Shown: positions 1 to 7,697 of the stretch, one piece after another | How the letters are laid out: each line of letters starts with the position of its first letter | Numbering within the stretch: position 1 is the stretch's first letter | Origin: Sphingobacteriales bacterium | GTDB lineage: Bacteria > Bacteroidota > Bacteroidia > Chitinophagales > Chitinophagaceae | NCBI GenBank assembly: GCA_947463665.1 | Contig: CANHUD010000002.1 | Span: forward strand, 1-31,535 | Length of the DNA: 31,535 nucleotides | Reading direction: 5' to 3' | Made by a program: the position numbers and the translations under genes | Notes under the pieces: model-generated | Told to the model about the DNA's origin: nothing | Seen by the model: only the letters and a program-made list of their open reading frames with translations | Databases searched by the model: none

Positions 1-563
1 ATGACCGGTGTTCCCTGCCATTTCTGTTCGATCTCCTTCTTCATACCCGGTGATAAGGCAACAATCAGGTCTGCAGACCGGTAGCAGAAACGTTCGAACC
101 AGTACGCCATCTTAATGAGCAGAGGCTGGCGCAGCATATCCATTTCGATGGCCCCCTGTGGCCATAAATCACGCACCTCGAATACCATTTTTTTTCGACG
201 AATGTATTTGGCGATCAACCCCGGAAGACCGGCAGTGATAGGACCGGAAGAGGCAACCGCCACATCGTAGCGGCTGGTGAGTGCGTACCAGGACGAGAGG
301 AATGCATATACCAGAAAGGTATAGATCCTCTTCAGAAAAGATTGCTTATTATCGACCCGCACATTCACCACAATGACCTTCACCCCGTCAAATGTCTGCA
401 CCTCAATAAACTTACTGGCCTTCAGATCTGATTTGGCATAGACCGATGTAATAACTGTAACGGAGTGCCCTTTTTTTACCCATTCAGACGTGAATTCATG
501 CACCCGGGTACCCCATGAACCCCTGGAAGTGGAAAAATACTGATAGAAATACAGAATCTTCAT
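1..563 (-). CDS. Glycosyltransferase family 4, WbuB-like (partial, C-terminus missing)
   Basis: The 187 visible codons begin MKILYFYQYF and stay open to the left edge, so only the N-terminal Rossmann half of a GT-B enzyme is present. The start ATG overlaps the stop of the preceding gene as ATGA. Recognisable parts are the first strand, a basic 'GTRVHEF' segment where the acceptor site usually lies, an 'ASSGPITAGLPG' segment, and the strongly conserved 'FEVRDLWPQ' block typical of WbuB/WcaI-like GT4 enzymes. By family it should transfer a sugar from a nucleotide donor to a lipid-linked glycan at the cytoplasmic membrane face. The catalytic C-terminal half with its EX7E motif lies outside the window, so donor and linkage cannot be judged. 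It is the most distal visible gene of the polysaccharide operon. Confidence 0.9.
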   Translation of the reverse strand, partial: MKILYFYQYFSTSRGSWGTRVHEFTSEWVKKGHSVTVITSVYAKSDLKASKFIEVQTFDGVKVIVVNVRVDNKQSFLKRIYTFLVYAFLSSWYALTSRYDVAVASSGPITAGLPGLIAKYIRRKKMVFEVRDLWPQGAIEMDMLRQPLLIKMAYWFERFCYRSADLIVALSPGMKKEIEQKWQGTPV

Positions 564-1588
564 CTTGCCTCCAATACATTTTTGATGGCTGGCCATACGC
601 CATTGATATGATAGTTCGGTGCCGCTTCCCTGGCCTGTTTTCCCATGGCGGAAAGCAGCGTGCGGTCATTCATAAGTTTTTTCATAGATGCCGCCAGCTG
701 TGCAGCATTTTCTGGTTCTATCATGAACCCTGTTTCCCCTTCGATCACCAGTTCCCGGTTCATGTTCCAGTCCGTGGCAATCACCGCCAGACCTGCTACA
801 AAACTATCGATCACCACCCCCGGAAAACCTTCCCCTTTCCAGCGTGTGGGGAAAAGAAGGCAGTCGTAAGCAGCAAGTTCTTTATAAGCAGCTGTAGTGT
901 CATTGATCAGATCAATTAGCCCTTTATATCGGACATTCGGACTTAAAGCAGCAAAAAATTCTTCCCGGTATCCCTCATCCATCACCCCAAACATATCTAC
1001 CTCAAACTGTTGCTCCAGACCTTCACGATTCAGACCAGCAACGGCTTCCAATACAAGATGTGCGCCTTTCTCCCGACAGATCTTTGACAGATAGACGAAG
1101 CGACAGACAGCAGAGGATCGCTCCGGTAAACTGACTTCCGGGAAAAACTTAAAATTCGGAATAATAACCGTATTGGTTAGTCCGGCTTTCAGTAACGGCT
1201 CCTGAAGTATCTTACCTTCTAATACCACTGCTTTTAGTTTCCGGTAACAGTCTGCTTTATAGATACCTTTCTCTATCGCTTCCGGGAAATAGCCACCTAT
1301 TACAAAATACGATGTTTTGCGCATCAGGGATGGAAAATGGCGTAATAGCCGGAGCAGCTGGTAAACCGACTTTGAAGAGGCCGATATAAGTATATTATCG
1401 TAGGTGCGGAAAAAAATATGATAAAAGATCTGCAGCATGACGCCGGGATCCCGCTTCCAGTTTACAGTGTCTATCGCCGTGCAGGAACCATGCTCCTGCA
1501 ATTTACGCAGCAGTACCTGGTTCTTGTATTCTTCCCCGCCTCTGGGCAGATGCCCAAGGCCTATTCCGCCGATGAGCAGTACGTTCAT
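560..1588 (-). CDS. Glycosyltransferase family 4
   Basis: A 342-residue GT-B glycosyltransferase. The N-terminus reads MNVLLIGGIGLGHLPRGGEE, with a glycine-rich acceptor/donor loop. The C-terminal domain holds 'SKICREKGAHLVLEAV' (about 168-183) and the GT4 signature around 'GEGFPGVVIDSF' (252-263). The usual EX7E pair is here E253 and D261, a conservative change at the second acid. 'GETGFMIEP' follows near 284. It overlaps both neighbours by 4 nt as ATGA, which suggests translational coupling in the operon. It probably adds one sugar of the repeat unit; the sugar cannot be told from sequence. GT4 identity is secure, specificity unknown. Confidence 0.9.
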   Translation of the reverse strand: MNVLLIGGIGLGHLPRGGEEYKNQVLLRKLQEHGSCTAIDTVNWKRDPGVMLQIFYHIFFRTYDNILISASSKSVYQLLRLLRHFPSLMRKTSYFVIGGYFPEAIEKGIYKADCYRKLKAVVLEGKILQEPLLKAGLTNTVIIPNFKFFPEVSLPERSSAVCRFVYLSKICREKGAHLVLEAVAGLNREGLEQQFEVDMFGVMDEGYREEFFAALSPNVRYKGLIDLINDTTAAYKELAAYDCLLFPTRWKGEGFPGVVIDSFVAGLAVIATDWNMNRELVIEGETGFMIEPENAAQLAASMKKLMNDRTLLSAMGKQAREAAPNYHINGVWPAIKNVLEAR

Positions 1589-2955
1589 TTGATTTGTTTT
1601 TTGGCCCCTACAACAGGTGTTATCTGAAGAACGGCGAGAATAAAAAACATCGGACTGACGAAAGTGCGCATGGCTGCGTGAAAAGTAGTCACAAAAGCCA
1701 TAACAAAAAGAGCGAGTAACAGGTTCCTGTTGGGTCTAAAGAACGGATCTTTCCACAGGTTGAAGTACACGATCAGAAGCAGAATAAAATAAAACAAGCC
1801 CAATGTGCCGTGCTCCGACATTAATCGGGAAAATTCAACGTGGGCAGCCACCCGCTTTGTTTTAAAGCGAAGATAAGAGGAGGAACCCACGCCTACACCG
1901 AAAATTGGATTTCTCTGCCACAGAATAATATCTTCTGTAAAGATCGATAACCGTCCGGATGTAATTACATCAAGCGTTTTATCTTTGGCTCCCAGAAGGG
2001 TTCCCTTTGTTTCTCCTTTATATCGTAGCAATAATTTACCTCCCGTGATCTGATCTGCCACACGAAAAGCCGCAAAACCTGCCACAGCTACCAGTAAAAG
2101 TACCAGAATAGATTTCGGATTAAGACGCGATTTACCTCCACTAAAAACGAAAAAATAATAAATCAGCATACATAGAAGGCCAATGAGCATTCCTCCTCTT
2201 GAAAAGCTCAAAAGGCCCTGAAAAGCAAAAGCAAAAAGAATCAAAATATCTGTGACCAGAAAGCCGCTGAAACGCAAACGATTGATAACAGCATAGAAAG
2301 TAAGAAACATGCCCATCCCAAACAGTGTGGATACCTGATTACTGGCAGCCCCACCCGTGGTTTCAAAATTCGCATTCAGCTCAAAATCAATTTCACCAAA
2401 ATCCGGTGTCTTTATAAATGAGTAGATCAACGCAGCCAGGCAGGTAAGCCAGATCATGCGGAATATCCCCGCCATTTGTTCTTCAGAAATCTTTCGCTTG
2501 TAAAATACCGCAATACCGATGGCTGCAGCAAATGGAGCAAAGAAATTATTGATAAAATCAAAAATCTGACGTTTGCCACTCAAATCATAGAACAACGCCG
2601 GTACCAGCAGAAATGCCATGATAATTGCCAGATTATTTTTTTTCCCGTAGAATAAAAGAGAAACCAGTACGGTTAGTAACATGAAATATTTACCAACCTC
2701 ATACGGAATGAACGGGGATGTTTTGGCCATACGGTCCAGCAACTCAAACGAGATCAGGTAAAACATCAGAGAAAGGAAATAAAAGAAACGTCCCTTCCCT
2801 AATTCCCTGATACCTCTCAGAAAATGAATACCGAAAATGATATAAAACCAAATTATCAGTACCCAGGGTGTAAAAACGCAGGCTATACCCATCCCTATAT
2901 GGAAGAGTGCCCAGAAAAGGTTCCATTTGGGATCCAGTAGTTTAGCGAATAGCAT
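1585..2955 (-). CDS. Wzy/WaaL-type O-antigen polymerase or ligase membrane protein
   Basis: A 456-residue polytopic protein with roughly ten to twelve hydrophobic segments. It carries the O-antigen ligase/polymerase (Wzy_C) signature: 'SFSRGGML' (250-257) at a membrane edge, then a large periplasmic loop with 'SGRLSIF' (333-339), 'NPIFGVGVG' (349-357), and H372-E374-F375, R377 and 'SEHG' (380-383). The HxEF...R...EHG arrangement matches the usual HNEFLR...E.G loop. The family either joins repeat units into a polymer (Wzy) or transfers a finished glycan to an acceptor such as lipid A core (WaaL); sequence alone rarely separates them. The gene overlaps the downstream GT by 4 nt and the upstream GT by 14 nt. 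Sitting among GTs favours Wzy. The ABC exporter in the same operon keeps WaaL possible. Confidence 0.85.
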   Translation of the reverse strand: MLFAKLLDPKWNLFWALFHIGMGIACVFTPWVLIIWFYIIFGIHFLRGIRELGKGRFFYFLSLMFYLISFELLDRMAKTSPFIPYEVGKYFMLLTVLVSLLFYGKKNNLAIIMAFLLVPALFYDLSGKRQIFDFINNFFAPFAAAIGIAVFYKRKISEEQMAGIFRMIWLTCLAALIYSFIKTPDFGEIDFELNANFETTGGAASNQVSTLFGMGMFLTFYAVINRLRFSGFLVTDILILFAFAFQGLLSFSRGGMLIGLLCMLIYYFFVFSGGKSRLNPKSILVLLLVAVAGFAAFRVADQITGGKLLLRYKGETKGTLLGAKDKTLDVITSGRLSIFTEDIILWQRNPIFGVGVGSSSYLRFKTKRVAAHVEFSRLMSEHGTLGLFYFILLLIVYFNLWKDPFFRPNRNLLLALFVMAFVTTFHAAMRTFVSPMFFILAVLQITPVVGAKKQIK

Positions 2956-4084
2956 TCAATATATACTTTTTCAATTTTTCTAAATAAGCCCTGAACGTAA
3001 ACGCACCGGCCAGTTCAAAACCCTGTGTCGCCATGGCCTTTCGTTTTTCAACTGAAGCCGTTAATGCTTCCTGAAAGACACGATGAAATCCGTCAGACGT
3101 TACCTCCTGCACCAGAAATCCATTTTCCTCATGTCGGATGTAATGTGCTACACTTCCTACAGATGTTACAATGGGCAGACAACCAAAATTCAATGCTTCG
3201 GCCACCACTTTCGGGAAACCTTCCGATCGGGAGGGTAATAACAGAAAATCTGCCGCTTTCAACCATTCAAACGTTGCCTCCTGTGTAAGAAATCCATGAG
3301 CAGTTGCCTGTATACCTCTCTTCTGAAGCGCTTCTTTCAGCGAAGACAGCAATGGGCCATCGCCCACAATATGCACATGCTTAATAATATCTGCAGGCCA
3401 TTCGGGTATCCTTTCCAATAACAGATCAATGCCCTTTGCATACTCAACCCTTCCCACAAAAATCAGGGTGAATAATCCGTTCGTTGCCTGTTTATTCGGA
3501 AGGATCTGCGCCCCTTCTTCCCTGTGCTCCTCCCTTAAACAGGGATTCTCAAAAGAAATGCAATGGGCCGGCTGTCCTTTCCATGAGCCATTGATCGTTA
3601 CCCTGCATCTTGCCAGATTCTTTTTAAGCAGCCAGCGCTGGAAGCCATACCCAAGGGAAGCAGGCCTGCCTGTCCAGTTGTTTGCATACTTTATCCATAA
3701 TGTATAGCTCCTGTTCCTGTTCCATATAAAATAAGGCAGCACATACAATCCAATACCCATAGGAAGACGCAACTGAACTTCTGTGGCATCCTTCATCTGT
3801 TCGTGTATGATGCGCAATATATGAACCGACTGTGTTATAATGTTCAGCTTCTTCCGCAAGGTTTGTCCTCCAAAAGAGGGTATGGCCACAAAACGTATAA
3901 TCGATCCCGCATAGGGAATCGAATTTCCTTTGGCGGCCAATTTCTCCAGACAGGCAATATGTACCACCTGATCCCAATGAGCCGAAAGAACGTTGATTTC
4001 GTTTACCGTTGGAGCAAAACCCACTACCTCGCCGGTTTTTGTCAGCTGGTGCTCTGTATGCGATATGATAACAAGTTTCCTCAA
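2942..4084 (-). CDS. Glycosyltransferase family 4 (TTG start)
   Basis: A 380-residue GT-B enzyme. The first strand 'KLVIISHTEH' begins at residue 3. The C-terminal domain has 'FVGRVEYAKGIDLLLE' (209-224), 'HIVGDGPLL' (238-246) and the EX7E motif 'SEGFPKVVAEAL' (287-298, E288/E296), followed by 'ENGFLV' (320-325). The start is TTG, overlapping the upstream stop as TTGA. No ATG or GTG lies nearby and the next in-frame Met is residue 98, well inside the fold, so TTG is the only sensible start. Tight coupling may help a weak start. It probably contributes one linkage of the repeat unit; donor unknown. Confidence 0.9.
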   Translation of the reverse strand: MRKLVIISHTEHQLTKTGEVVGFAPTVNEINVLSAHWDQVVHIACLEKLAAKGNSIPYAGSIIRFVAIPSFGGQTLRKKLNIITQSVHILRIIHEQMKDATEVQLRLPMGIGLYVLPYFIWNRNRSYTLWIKYANNWTGRPASLGYGFQRWLLKKNLARCRVTINGSWKGQPAHCISFENPCLREEHREEGAQILPNKQATNGLFTLIFVGRVEYAKGIDLLLERIPEWPADIIKHVHIVGDGPLLSSLKEALQKRGIQATAHGFLTQEATFEWLKAADFLLLPSRSEGFPKVVAEALNFGCLPIVTSVGSVAHYIRHEENGFLVQEVTSDGFHRVFQEALTASVEKRKAMATQGFELAGAFTFRAYLEKLKKYILNAIR

Positions 4085-5193
4085 CCCAGATAGGATTTAT
4101 AATCTTGTACAATCAGCTTCCAGTCGTGCTTTTTCGCCCATTCCACACTCTCTTTTTTTAATTCATCCATGGAAGCAATACAGGCTTCCACCGCTGTTGT
4201 AATTTCCATCGGATCGTCTCCATCCACCAGAAAACCTGATTTTGCCACATCAACCGCATCTTCCACGCCACAATATTTCGCTCCGATAACCGGCATCCCG
4301 AAAACATTGGCCTCCAGTGCTACAATTCCAAATCCTTCTACATCCCCATTGGGCTGGTTTTCGCTGAGCAACATAAAAATATCTGCCGCCCGATACCAGG
4401 ATGCCAGGTCCTCGTGCGCCGCTACCACTCCATGAAAACTGACATGACGGGTAACACCCAGTTCGTATGCAAGTGTCTCCAGCTCTGCCCTGTTGATGGG
4501 GCGCCCAACCATGTGATAGTGAATTTCCGGATATTTTTTCTTTAGTTCCGGCAACGCCCGGATCACCCGATGCTGTCCTTTTCTGGGCGATAAATGACCA
4601 ATGGTAAGTAATCTTGGCCAGCCTTTCAACTCTACCGGACGTTTACTATCTAAAGAAGATAGTAATTTAAAATCGATTCCATTGGGTATGATGTCGATCA
4701 CTCTTTTATGTCGAATCCAATCGGGAAGAAGCGATGCTGTAAAAGCCGATACGGCCACAATTGAATTGGCTGACTGAATGGATCGGTGGGTCAGCCAGCG
4801 CAGCAGGCGGTTCTGAAGGTTGATTTCAGAACCGTGTAAAATAGCGATGGTTTCAGCATCCGGGAAAAAGATGCGAATAAACAAACCAACCCAAAGGGAG
4901 AATTTACCGGTAAGAAAAATACGGGTGAATTTCTCCTGCCGGATCAGTCTGTACACCAGAAGCAGGCGAGCAATATATTTGATGGCAGCTGTTGCAGGAT
5001 AACGGATGATCCTAAAATCTGCCTGATCGTCAAAACTGCGAACCAGTTGTGCATCGGCATAATCTGCCGGCGATATTACTGTAATATCCCAGCCATTTCT
5101 GGAAAGAGCCCTTACAAGAGAGTATGCATGATGGCCTATACCGCCCGGGCCGGGTGGAAACTCAGATGCAATCAGTAATAATTTCTGTTTCAT
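4081..5193 (-). CDS. Glycosyltransferase family 4
   Basis: A 370-residue enzyme when started at ATG 5193. The frame also offers TTG at 5199, two codons earlier, directly after the upstream stop; the ATG is preferred. Numbering from the TTG, the N-terminal loop 'PGPGGIGHH' (16-24) resembles PimB/WcaI-type GT4 enzymes. 'LHGSEIN' (121-127) supplies a typical active-site His. 'GHLSPRKGQHRVI' (201-213) and 'VEGFGIVALEAN' (287-298, EX7E E288/E296) mark the nucleotide-sugar half. By family it uses a nucleotide sugar to extend a lipid-linked glycan. It lies immediately downstream of the GT2 gene and overlaps the next gene by 4 nt. Specificity is not readable. Confidence 0.9.
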   Translation of the reverse strand: MKQKLLLIASEFPPGPGGIGHHAYSLVRALSRNGWDITVISPADYADAQLVRSFDDQADFRIIRYPATAAIKYIARLLLVYRLIRQEKFTRIFLTGKFSLWVGLFIRIFFPDAETIAILHGSEINLQNRLLRWLTHRSIQSANSIVAVSAFTASLLPDWIRHKRVIDIIPNGIDFKLLSSLDSKRPVELKGWPRLLTIGHLSPRKGQHRVIRALPELKKKYPEIHYHMVGRPINRAELETLAYELGVTRHVSFHGVVAAHEDLASWYRAADIFMLLSENQPNGDVEGFGIVALEANVFGMPVIGAKYCGVEDAVDVAKSGFLVDGDDPMEITTAVEACIASMDELKKESVEWAKKHDWKLIVQDYKSYLG

Positions 5194-5199
5194 ATCCAA

Positions 5200-6528
5200 T
5201 CAGGCTATACGTCCTCTTTTAAGCATGGAAGTGGCTTTAGCCCAGGATCTGCACCCTACATACAGCATCAGGGGTAAATAAACCGGCATCAGTAAAAAAG
5301 ACAGCGCTTTCAATCCCCTGCTCTTCTTCCATTTATACGGAATGAAGGAGGATGGCAGATTGATTGCCAGATACGATAGCGCGGCGGATGGTCCAAAATA
5401 CTGGCGGATAAAATACAGTACACTGGGTACCGGCCTTGGTGCCAGCAGTTTTTTAGGACGCAGGGCATCCCAGCTGCCCATTTGCCGTAATCCGCCTGTT
5501 TCTACTTTGAGGTGGATCCGCATGGCCTTAAAATTGGAAATGATTTTTTCTCCGGATAACACAGCCCTCATACCAAACTCTCCATCCCCCATCCGCTGCT
5601 TTTCAAACTGCCGGTCAAACAAACCCGCCTGCTGAAAAACCTCTTTATGCACCAGTGCATTTCCGGTATCAAAAACATCCGACAAATGAAAATATGTTTC
5701 TTTGGGAGAAAGGCCATGCCCTACCAGCGTATGCGTCACGCCCGCAGAAATTCGTACACCGAAATAATCCACGCATTTCAAATGCTGTGTGATCCAGTCC
5801 GGTTCCACTCTGGAATCATCGTCAAACAATAAAATATATGTACCATCTGCCTGCTCAATGCATCTGTTTCTGGCCAGCCATAATGCTTTTTCAGATTGTC
5901 GGATCAATTTGAGATCAAGGGATGTATTTTGGTAGATATCCTCCTGAATAGGCTCCGTTTGATCACAGACCAACACTTCAAAATTCCGGTAATCCTGCTT
6001 CTCAAGATCCGAAAGCACATCCTTTAGATAAACATATCTGTTTAGGGTTGGAATAACTACAGATACCCTTGGTGCTGAACGTACCAACGGAGAATCAAAC
6101 TGCTCGTACCCTTCATATACTTTGTGCCTGCTATACGGCTGCATTCGCCGGACTCGCCCCGATGCAAGAAAACAGCGAGTTTCCCGGAAAGGCTGGTGAA
6201 AAGTAACCATTCGCAGCAGGTATATGTACAAACTCCATTTCAACCCGTAATACCGACGTACAAAACGGTAATTATCTCCTATATGGGTAACGGTATGCAC
6301 ATCCTCAGGACGTAACGCTTCTGCTGTTGCTGGAATAATACCCCTGAGCAACCCCTGAAAAGCAGCATCCATCCGCATCGCCCGTGGATCTTCATAATCC
6401 GCAACAGGATCTATAAGACGGCAGTCTTCTTCAGATAGTTTATCAATATCCGCCAGTAACGGTGCCCTGGTATCAGAGGCAAGCCTATAATACCAGGCAG
6501 GTTGTATGTATATAAGAAAATGGAACAT
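5200..6528 (-). CDS. Glycosyltransferase family 2 with extra N-terminal region
   Basis: A 442-residue protein whose GT-A core begins late. 'SVVIPTLNR' is at 156-164, the metal-binding 'FDDDSR' at 235-240, and the acceptor/base region 'GDGEFGMRA' at about 314-322. The C-terminal ~100 residues are hydrophobic in patches ('YLAINLPSSFIP', 'FLLMPVYLPLMLYVG') and probably associate with the membrane. Residues 1-150 precede the catalytic domain and match no family I recognise. They are rich in acidic and aromatic residues and lack a signal peptide or clear transmembrane segment. The start ATG overlaps the upstream GT4 stop by 1 nt (TGATG), and gene order supports this start. It likely adds one sugar of the polysaccharide. 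The role of the extension is unknown. Confidence 0.87.
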   Translation of the reverse strand: MFHFLIYIQPAWYYRLASDTRAPLLADIDKLSEEDCRLIDPVADYEDPRAMRMDAAFQGLLRGIIPATAEALRPEDVHTVTHIGDNYRFVRRYYGLKWSLYIYLLRMVTFHQPFRETRCFLASGRVRRMQPYSRHKVYEGYEQFDSPLVRSAPRVSVVIPTLNRYVYLKDVLSDLEKQDYRNFEVLVCDQTEPIQEDIYQNTSLDLKLIRQSEKALWLARNRCIEQADGTYILLFDDDSRVEPDWITQHLKCVDYFGVRISAGVTHTLVGHGLSPKETYFHLSDVFDTGNALVHKEVFQQAGLFDRQFEKQRMGDGEFGMRAVLSGEKIISNFKAMRIHLKVETGGLRQMGSWDALRPKKLLAPRPVPSVLYFIRQYFGPSAALSYLAINLPSSFIPYKWKKSRGLKALSFLLMPVYLPLMLYVGCRSWAKATSMLKRGRIA

Positions 6529-7697
6529 CAGATCATAGTTTCAAAAAAATCCAGCCATTGTTGCCGCTGTCTGGAAACGGTAAACAGATCACGTACCCGT
6601 TTTGAGGCATATCTGGCCCGCTCCTGTCTTTCACTTACAGGCATTTCAGTCATCTGAATAATGCCCTCCGCAAAATCTTCCGGACGTCTGCTGGCACAAA
6701 TAAACCCGGTTTTCCCGTTTTCTATACAGGCTTCCATTCCGCTCACACTGGTAACAACGCAGAGAAGTCCCTGAGATTGTGCCTCAATACAGGAGTTTGA
6801 AAATCCTTCCGCCAAAGACGACTGAATATATAACGTACAGGACTGCATCAGTGAAAGTATAGCATCTGAATTCAGGCTTCCTTTCCAGTAAATATGCTCG
6901 GTGATACCCAATTCATGTGCAAGGTAGTAAAGATGCTCCCGCTCCGGTCCTCCCCCAACAATAGTATAGCGAAAAGCAATGCCTCGCTGCTTCAAAATCG
7001 ACAAAGCATAAAAGATAAGCGGATAATCCTTCACCCAGTGTAACCGCCCTATCGTCAGAAAATGTTCCTCTGTATAAGACCTGCTCTCACAGAGCAACTC
7101 AATCTGGTTGTCTGTTAACTGGAATGCATCCCGGAGTGCAGGAGAAATGATTTCCGCAGGCATGTTATCAGGCATGCTATGCAAATCCTTTAACTTTTGA
7201 AGAAGCTCATCGGCATTCGCCTGAACTTTCTTAACATGAGGCCATACCGTTTTGTATGTAAGCTGGTGAAAAACCGGGAAAACATTCACATCGGAACCAC
7301 GAAAACTGAGCGATGCCGCACAACCCATCACACCGGCATAGTGCTCCCGTCCAAAAACATGATTCCCAAACGGGAAATGCAATACATCCAGCCCATCCGT
7401 GGTCCAGATACTGGCATCTGCAATCAGCCTTTTTAACGGAACTCCTTTTTGATAAAGCGTCCGGAAACGCCTGAAATGGTAGATAATAAGCACCACCACA
7501 TACAGGTATGCCGGCACCTGCTGAATACCAGGCAAATGGTTGAGATAAGGCTTGGCCCGCCAACCGGATTTGAGCCGGGTACCACTCTCAACATTCGCAA
7601 ACAATACAAGTTCATGCTCATCAAAATGAGACAGAAAGGTATCGATGAACGTTTCTGATACCACAGGGTAACGACTCAGTGTTATACCAATCTTCAT
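6528..7697 (-). CDS. Glycosyltransferase family 4
   Basis: A 389-residue GT-B enzyme beginning MKIGITLSRYPVVSETFI; 'S.YP..SETFI' is common in colanic-acid-type GT4 enzymes of the WcaL/AmsK kind. 'SFRGSDVNVFP' (131-141) corresponds to the usual 'SFHGxD' site with Arg in place of His. The C-terminal half has 'TIGRLHWVKDYPLIFYAL' (215-232), 'IVGGGPERE' (246-254) and EX7E 'AEGFSNSCIEAQ' (296-307, E297/E305). The start overlaps the asparagine-synthase-like gene by 4 nt (ATGA). It probably extends the repeat unit next to the GT2 that follows. Donor sugar unknown. Confidence 0.9.
   Translation of the reverse strand: MKIGITLSRYPVVSETFIDTFLSHFDEHELVLFANVESGTRLKSGWRAKPYLNHLPGIQQVPAYLYVVVLIIYHFRRFRTLYQKGVPLKRLIADASIWTTDGLDVLHFPFGNHVFGREHYAGVMGCAASLSFRGSDVNVFPVFHQLTYKTVWPHVKKVQANADELLQKLKDLHSMPDNMPAEIISPALRDAFQLTDNQIELLCESRSYTEEHFLTIGRLHWVKDYPLIFYALSILKQRGIAFRYTIVGGGPEREHLYYLAHELGITEHIYWKGSLNSDAILSLMQSCTLYIQSSLAEGFSNSCIEAQSQGLLCVVTSVSGMEACIENGKTGFICASRRPEDFAEGIIQMTEMPVSERQERARYASKRVRDLFTVSRQRQQWLDFFETMI

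Noticed and set aside
515..919. Long plus-strand reading frame opposite the first two glycosyltransferase genes.
   Set aside because: It is antisense to two well-supported GT4 genes with conserved motifs, and its product is rich in Cys, His and Arg with no recognisable domain.
5194..5199. TTG start two codons before the ATG of the GT4 gene at 4081-5193.
   Set aside because: The ATG at 5193 is stronger and still begins just before the first beta strand; the TTG adds only two residues.
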